DNA from: Streptomyces sp. NBC_00286
GTDB lineage: Bacteria; Actinomycetota; Actinomycetes; Streptomycetales; Streptomycetaceae
DNA length: 64,000 nucleotides
Direction: 5' to 3'
NCBI RefSeq assembly: GCF_036173125.1
Contig: NZ_CP108054.1
Coordinates: forward strand, 6,477,001-6,541,000
Part shown: one piece after another, positions 59,482 to 64,000 of the stretch
How the letters are laid out: the number at the start of each line of letters is the position of its first letter
How positions within the stretch are numbered: position 1 is the stretch's first letter
Notes under the pieces: generated by a model
The model's database searches: none
What the model was told of the DNA's origin: nothing
Seen by the model: the letters and a program-made list of their open reading frames with translations, nothing else
Program-made: the position numbers and the translations under genes

Positions 59482-61752
59482 ATGCCTAATCAGACGGCGG
59501 CCCAGCAGGGGAGCGGTGAGCGGCGACTGGCCGTGCTCGAAGGCGTGCTGGAGCGGATCACGTACGCCAACGAGGAGAACGGCTACACGGTCGCCCGGGT
59601 GGACACCGGCCGGGGCGGCGGAGATCTGCTGACGGTCGTCGGCGCGCTGCTCGGTGCCCAGGTGGGGGAGTCCCTGCGGATGGAGGGGCGTTGGGGGTCG
59701 CATCCTCAGTACGGCAAGCAGTTCACGGTGGAGAACTACACGACGGTGCTGCCCGCCACCGTCCAGGGCATCCGCCGCTATCTGGGATCCGGCCTGGTCA
59801 AGGGCATCGGGCCGGTGTTCGCGGACCGCATCACGCAGCACTTCGGGCTGGACACCCTCCAGATCATCGAGGAGGAGCCGAAGCGGCTCATCGAGGTGCC
59901 GGGGCTCGGGCCGAAGCGGACCAAGAAGATCGCCGACGCCTGGGAGGAGCAGAAGGCGATCAAGGAGGTCATGCTCTTCCTCCAGACCGTCGAGGTGTCG
60001 ACGTCGATCGCGGTCCGTATCTACAAGAAGTACGGCGACGCCTCGATCTCGGTGGTCAAGAACCAGCCGTACCGGCTCGCGTCCGACGTCTGGGGCATCG
60101 GCTTCCTCACCGCCGACAAGATCGCCCAGTCCGTGGGCATCCCGCACGACAGCCCGGAGCGCGTCAAGGCCGGTCTCCAGTACGCCCTTTCGCAGTCCAC
60201 CGACCAGGGCCACTGCTTCCTGCCGGAGGAGCGGCTGATCGCGGACGCGGTGAAGCTGCTCCAGGTGGACACGGGCCTGGTCATCGAGTGCCTCGGGGAG
60301 CTGGCGGCGCCCCAGGAGGACGACGGCGACCCCGGAGTCGTACGGGAAAAGGTCCCCGGCCACGACGGCGGCGACCCCGTGACGGCCGTCTACCTGGTTC
60401 CCTTCCACCGGGCCGAACTTTCCCTGTCCGCCCAGTTGTTGCGCCTCCTGCGTACCGACGAGGACCGGATGCCGGCTTTCCGGAACGTGGCCTGGGACAA
60501 GGCTTTGGCCTGGCTGAAGGACCGTACGGGGGCGGAGCTGGCCCCCGAGCAGGAGGAGGCCGTCCGTCTCGCGCTCACCGAGAAGGTCGCCGTGCTCACC
60601 GGAGGCCCTGGCTGCGGCAAGTCCTTCACGGTCCGCTCGATCGTGGAGCTGGCCCGCGCCAAGAAGGCCAAGGTGGTGCTGGCCGCGCCCACGGGCCGGG
60701 CCGCCAAGCGGCTGTCCGAGCTGACGGGCGCGGAGGCCTCGACCGTGCACCGCCTCCTGGAGCTGAAGCCCGGCGGGGACGCGGCGTACGACAAGGACCG
60801 TCCGCTGGACGCCGACCTGGTGGTCGTGGACGAGGCCTCGATGCTCGACCTGCTCCTTGCCAACAAGCTGGCCAAGGCGGTGCCTCCGGGGGCGCATCTG
60901 CTCTTCGTGGGAGACGTCGACCAGCTGCCGAGCGTCGGCGCCGGGGAGGTCCTGCGCGATCTGCTCGCCGAGGGCGGCCCGGTTCCGGCCGTCCGCCTCA
61001 CCCGGGTGTTCCGCCAGGCCCAGCAGTCGGGCGTGGTGACGAACGCCCACCGGATCAACGCGGGCAAGCAGCCCATCACCCAGGACCTGAAGGACTTCTT
61101 CCTCTTCGTCGAGGACGACACGGAGGAGGCGGGCCGGCTCACGGTGGACGTGGCGGCCCGCCGCATCCCCGCGAAGTTCGGCCTCGATCCGCGCCGAGAC
61201 GTGCAGGTCCTGGCCCCCATGCACCGCGGCCCGGCAGGCGCCGGCACCCTCAACGGGCTGCTTCAGCAGGCGATCACACCCGCCCGGCCCGACCTCGCCG
61301 AGAAGCGCTTCGGAGGCCGGGTCTTCCGCGTCGGCGACAAGGTCACGCAGATTCGCAACAATTATGAGAAGGGCACGAACGGTGTCTTCAACGGCACGGT
61401 CGGCGTGGTCACCTCCCTCAACCTGGACGACCAGCGGCTGACGGTGCTGACCGACGAGGACGAGGAGGTGCCGTACGAATTCGACGAGCTCGACGAGCTG
61501 GCGCACGCGTACGCGGTGACGATCCACCGTTCCCAGGGCAGCGAGTACCCGGCGGTGGTGATCCCGGTGACCACCAGCGCCTGGATGATGCTCCAGCGCA
61601 ACCTGCTCTACACGGCGGTCACCCGCGCCAAGAAGCTTGTGGTGCTGGTCGGTTCACGCAAGGCGATAGGCCAGGCGGTGCGCACGGTGTCCGCGGGACG
61701 ACGCTGTACGGCCCTGGATTTCCGGCTCTCACCCCGGCCTCTCGACCCGTGA
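59482..61752 (+). CDS. recD2: RecD2-like ATP-dependent 5'-3' DNA helicase
   Basis: The 756-aa SF1B helicase has an N-terminal OB-like domain (LERITYANEENGYTVARVD) and helix-hairpin-helix region (LIEVPGLGPKRTKKIADAWEE). Walker A is TGGPGCGKSFTVR (near 376), motif II is VVVDEASMLDL, and DVDQLPSVGAGEVLRDL follows. The C-terminal SH3-like/UvrD-C segment has THAYAVTIHRSQGSEYPAVVIPV-like sequence (here AYAVTIHRSQGSEYPAVVIP). RecD2 is a RecBC-independent helicase for repair and restart. It starts at ATG 59482, 124 bp from the divergent ribokinase. Confidence 0.95.
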   Translation: MPNQTAAQQGSGERRLAVLEGVLERITYANEENGYTVARVDTGRGGGDLLTVVGALLGAQVGESLRMEGRWGSHPQYGKQFTVENYTTVLPATVQGIRRYLGSGLVKGIGPVFADRITQHFGLDTLQIIEEEPKRLIEVPGLGPKRTKKIADAWEEQKAIKEVMLFLQTVEVSTSIAVRIYKKYGDASISVVKNQPYRLASDVWGIGFLTADKIAQSVGIPHDSPERVKAGLQYALSQSTDQGHCFLPEERLIADAVKLLQVDTGLVIECLGELAAPQEDDGDPGVVREKVPGHDGGDPVTAVYLVPFHRAELSLSAQLLRLLRTDEDRMPAFRNVAWDKALAWLKDRTGAELAPEQEEAVRLALTEKVAVLTGGPGCGKSFTVRSIVELARAKKAKVVLAAPTGRAAKRLSELTGAEASTVHRLLELKPGGDAAYDKDRPLDADLVVVDEASMLDLLLANKLAKAVPPGAHLLFVGDVDQLPSVGAGEVLRDLLAEGGPVPAVRLTRVFRQAQQSGVVTNAHRINAGKQPITQDLKDFFLFVEDDTEEAGRLTVDVAARRIPAKFGLDPRRDVQVLAPMHRGPAGAGTLNGLLQQAITPARPDLAEKRFGGRVFRVGDKVTQIRNNYEKGTNGVFNGTVGVVTSLNLDDQRLTVLTDEDEEVPYEFDELDELAHAYAVTIHRSQGSEYPAVVIPVTTSAWMMLQRNLLYTAVTRAKKLVVLVGSRKAIGQAVRTVSAGRRCTALDFRLSPRPLDP

Positions 61753-61835
61753 GCCAGATTTGATCGATCAAATGAGTCGCAAGGGTCACAGAGCACTTCC
61801 GGAAGCAGGGCGAAGGGGGGCAGGATGAGCGGGGT

Positions 61836-61854
61836 GGCGGCACTGAGTGCCGCC
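61836..61854 (+). terminator. Short hairpin in the recD2-citrate synthase gap
   Basis: ggcggcac (61836-61843) pairs perfectly with gtgccgcc (61847-61854), loop tga. It lies 84 bp after the recD2 stop and 108 bp before the citrate synthase start, so it may terminate recD2 transcripts or lie in the citrate synthase leader. Confidence 0.5.
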
Positions 61855-61961
61855 ATTAGGCCCCATGGCCGACCCCGAGTGCACCGTCCTGCGCCAAATG
61901 GGGGATGGTAGAGACAGTCAGGGCACCTCGAAGAAGAGGCACAACGTCGGTGAGGGATGAC

Positions 61962-63251
61962 GTGAGCGACAACTCTGTAGTACTGCGGTACGGCGACGGC
62001 GAGTACACCTACCCGGTGATAGACAGCACCGTCGGTGACAAGGGCTTCGACATCGGGAAGCTCCGCGCCCAGACCGGTCTGGTCACGCTGGACAGTGGTT
62101 ACGGCAACACCGCCGCCTATAAATCCGCCATCACCTATCTCGACGGTGAGCAGGGCATCCTCCGGTACCGCGGTTACCCGATCGAACAGCTGGCAGAGCG
62201 CTCCACCTTCCTCGAGGTGGCCTACCTGCTGATCAACGGCGAACTGCCCACGGTCGACGAGCTCGCCACCTTCAAGGGCGACATCACGCAGCACACGCTG
62301 CTGCATGAGGACGTCAAGAACTTCTACCGTGGCTTCCCGCGCGACGCCCACCCGATGGCGATGCTGTCCTCGGTGGTCTCCGCGCTGTCCACCTTCTACC
62401 AGGACAGCCACAATCCGTTCGACGAGACGCAGCGCAACCTCTCCACGATCCGTCTGCTCGCCAAGCTTCCGACGATCGCGGCGTACGCGTACAAGAAGTC
62501 GATCGGGCACCCCTTCGTCTACCCGCGCAACGATCTCGGTTACGTCGAGAACTTCCTGCGTATGACGTTCTCGGTGCCGGCGCAGGAGTACGACCTGGAC
62601 CCGGTCGTGGTCTCCGCGCTCGACAAGCTGCTGATCCTGCACGCGGACCACGAGCAGAACTGTTCGACGTCCACGGTCCGCCTGGTCGGCTCCTCGCAGG
62701 CGAACATGTTCGCCTCGATCTCCGCCGGTATCTCCGCGCTCTGGGGTCCGCTGCACGGCGGCGCCAACCAGTCCGTGCTGGAGATGCTGGAGCGCATCCA
62801 GGCCTCCGGCGGCGACGTCGACTCCTTCATCCGCAAGGTGAAGAACAAGGAGGAGGGCGTCCGCCTGATGGGCTTCGGCCACCGGGTGTACAAGTCCTTC
62901 GACCCGCGCGCCAAGATCATCAAGGCCGCCGCGCACGATGTCCTCTCGGCCCTCGGTAAATCCGACGAGCTGCTGGACATCGCGCTCAAGCTGGAGGAGC
63001 ACGCGCTCTCCGACGACTACTTCGTCTCGCGCAACCTCTACCCGAACGTGGACTTCTACACGGGCCTGATCTACCGCGCGATGGGCTTCCCGACCGAGAT
63101 GTTCACGGTCCTGTTCGCGCTCGGCCGCCTTCCCGGCTGGATCGCCCAGTGGCACGAGATGATCAAGGAGCCGGGTTCGCGCATCGGCCGCCCGCGCCAG
63201 ATCTACACGGGCGAGGTTCTGCGGGACTTCGTCCCGGTCGAGTCCCGCTGA
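61962..63251 (+). CDS. citA: Citrate synthase (type II)
   Basis: The enzyme condenses acetyl-CoA and oxaloacetate at entry to the TCA cycle. The 429-aa product, starting at GTG 61962 (MSDNSVVLRYGDGEY; GAGGGA upstream), has the catalytic His in LLILHADHEQN, the second His in WGPLHGGANQ, and the Asp in YKSFDPRAKII. Its length equals that I recall for S. coelicolor CitA. An in-frame start 19 codons upstream is less likely. A terminator hairpin follows the stop. Confidence 0.97.
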   Translation: MSDNSVVLRYGDGEYTYPVIDSTVGDKGFDIGKLRAQTGLVTLDSGYGNTAAYKSAITYLDGEQGILRYRGYPIEQLAERSTFLEVAYLLINGELPTVDELATFKGDITQHTLLHEDVKNFYRGFPRDAHPMAMLSSVVSALSTFYQDSHNPFDETQRNLSTIRLLAKLPTIAAYAYKKSIGHPFVYPRNDLGYVENFLRMTFSVPAQEYDLDPVVVSALDKLLILHADHEQNCSTSTVRLVGSSQANMFASISAGISALWGPLHGGANQSVLEMLERIQASGGDVDSFIRKVKNKEEGVRLMGFGHRVYKSFDPRAKIIKAAAHDVLSALGKSDELLDIALKLEEHALSDDYFVSRNLYPNVDFYTGLIYRAMGFPTEMFTVLFALGRLPGWIAQWHEMIKEPGSRIGRPRQIYTGEVLRDFVPVESR

Positions 63252-63285
63252 CCGGCCGCCGCCGGCAGGCGGTACATACGTAAAC

Positions 63286-63336
63286 GGAAGGCGCCCCGCT
63301 ACGGTCCCCCCACGGGCCGGAGTCGGGGCGCCTTCC
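63286..63336 (+). terminator. Terminator hairpin after citrate synthase
   Basis: ggaaggcgccccg (63286-63298) pairs perfectly with cggggcgccttcc (63324-63336), 13 bp. The enclosed 25 nt can pair further (acgg/ccgg-rich). Confidence 0.9.
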
Positions 63337-63817
63337 TTGTCCCGGTTCGGATTCCCCCCACGGGATCCGGCCGGGCGCCTGAGGACAGCGCCTGAATCGC
63401 TGTGATCTAAATGAGCAGAACCGTCGTGTACTGCGTACTGCTCTGTGTACTGCTGAACTTTCGTGCTGCTGAACTTCGTGTTACTGCGGCGAGTGCGGTC
63501 TGCCGGGACCCGTACGGGAGGGCCGCTCAAGCTCCCCGTGTACGTGTCCCGGCAACGCAGTCCGGGAACGTCCCCCAAGACATCCCCAGATGCCAGTCAC
63601 GCCCCCCAAGACGCTTCTGACATCGCCAACTTAGACTCACGAACTCCTTCGAGGGTTACCTTCTCTTCACTGTGATCTGCGTCTCTTGCATATGTCCTGA
63701 AAATGCACAAGAGACCCGATATCGCGATCGGAGCCCAAGCGTAAGGAAGATGCGCGAGCCTTGTGAAGAGCTTATGTGAGGCTCGCGTCGGACTCCAGAG
63801 GGGTTCTTACTTCGACA
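63337..63817. other. Intergenic region without a gene, with a short gtactgct-type repeat
   Basis: About 480 bp, lower in GC than the surroundings. Near 63427-63487, gtgtactgc, gtactgctct, gtactgctgaact and gctgctgaacttcgt recur as imperfect direct repeats. No coding frame is convincing. Confidence 0.5.
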
Positions 63818-64000
63818 TCACCGAAATGCCCGGAGTCGGAGACTGTTCGTCACCACGAACACGGAGGAGAACGCCATCGCGGCGCCCGCGATCATCGGAT
63901 TCAGCAGCCCCGCCGCGGCCAGCGGCAACGCGGCCACGTTGTAGCCGAAGGCCCAGACGAGGTTTCCCTTGATCGTCGCGAGGGTTTTCCGCGACAGCCG
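63818..64000 (-). CDS. Heavy-metal (copper-type) P-type ATPase, C-terminal fragment
   Basis: Running off the right edge, the minus strand encodes 60 C-terminal residues: [20 protein letters not shown], then [20 protein letters not shown], then [13 protein letters not shown]. These are the last two membrane helices of P1B ATPases, including the M8 motif [15 protein letters not shown] region (usually MAxSSxxVVxNALRL) typical of CopA/CtpA copper exporters. The stop is at 63818-63820. The start and the CPC and DKTG motifs lie outside the window. Confidence 0.92.
   Translation of the reverse strand, partial: RLSRKTLATIKGNLVWAFGYNVAALPLAAAGLLNPMIAGAAMAFSSVFVVTNSLRLRAFR

Noticed and set aside
58750..61527. 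925-aa open frame on the minus strand
   Set aside because: It is antisense to recD2 and lacks domain features. Such frames are common in high-GC DNA.
61608..63578. 656-aa open frame on the minus strand
   Set aside because: It is antisense to citrate synthase and crosses its terminator and promoter regions.
63411..63675. Short plus-strand frames of about 70 aa
   Set aside because: They are built on the imperfect gtactgct repeat, have no ribosome site, and the two overlapping frames contradict each other.

Overview
The window is about 64 kb of very GC-rich actinobacterial DNA with Streptomyces character. It has GTG/TTG starts, a desferrioxamine (des) siderophore cluster, an adpA gene with a TTA (bldA-type) codon, many Tat/lipoprotein-exported products, and dispersed GC-rich intergenic repeats. 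From memory, the order (LacI regulator, tRNA-His, orn, adpA ... glmS, desDCBA-desF-desE ... recD2, citrate synthase) matches the core chromosome of S. coelicolor around SCO2794 to SCO2736, read in the descending direction. This is therefore mostly conserved core chromosome, interrupted by one IS element and several repeat tracts.

Layout. 0-8 kb: 3' end of a LacI regulator, tRNA-His, oligoribonuclease, AdpA, a small membrane protein, a universal stress protein, an acetate-type transporter, glmS and a small conserved gene. 8-16.4 kb: a tandem DUF4429/SHOCT protein, then the des cluster with two IdeR/DmdR-type iron boxes. 16.4-25.4 kb: an acyl-CoA/leucine-catabolism block (isovaleryl-CoA-type dehydrogenase, HMG-CoA lyase, biotin-dependent carboxylase alpha and beta subunits, divergent TetR), then a second acyl-CoA dehydrogenase and a TesB thioesterase. 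25.6-29.2 kb: a phosphatase-like protein and an overlapping ThDP-enzyme/ureohydrolase pair. 29.5-37.3 kb: secreted FG-GAP protein, secreted endonuclease I, LysR with a divergent gene, a RibD-like reductase, an ECF sigma factor with a SnoaL-like tail, a decayed beta-lactamase-like relic and a secreted phytase-like esterase. 37.5-41.3 kb: a single-chain double ABC exporter. 41.4-48.2 kb: small secreted protein, an IS4-family element, secreted S37 peptidase, lipoprotein and Tat-exported GH3 enzyme. 48.2-55.4 kb: sugar isomerase, MarR-GNAT fusion, a six-copy 57-bp repeat array, and a LacI-controlled three-gene catabolic operon of unknown substrate. 55.5-64 kb: an unusual metallo-beta-lactamase-fold protein, a membrane-anchored HTH protein, a serine hydrolase lipoprotein, ribokinase, RecD2, citrate synthase, and the C-terminus of a copper-type P-ATPase.

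The most unexpected observation is in the carboxylase alpha-subunit gene. Two stretches of the coding sequence, between the biotin carboxylase and biotin-carrier domains, closely resemble intergenic repeat modules found elsewhere in the window, yet the frame stays open. Other points for follow-up are the IS element inserted into a terminator-like hairpin with a clear target duplication, the 57-bp array, the ThDP/ureohydrolase pair (possible guanidino-acid pathway), the asymmetric fused ABC exporter, and several clean dyad operators without an assigned regulator. I see no CRISPR array, prophage or secondary-metabolite megasynthase.
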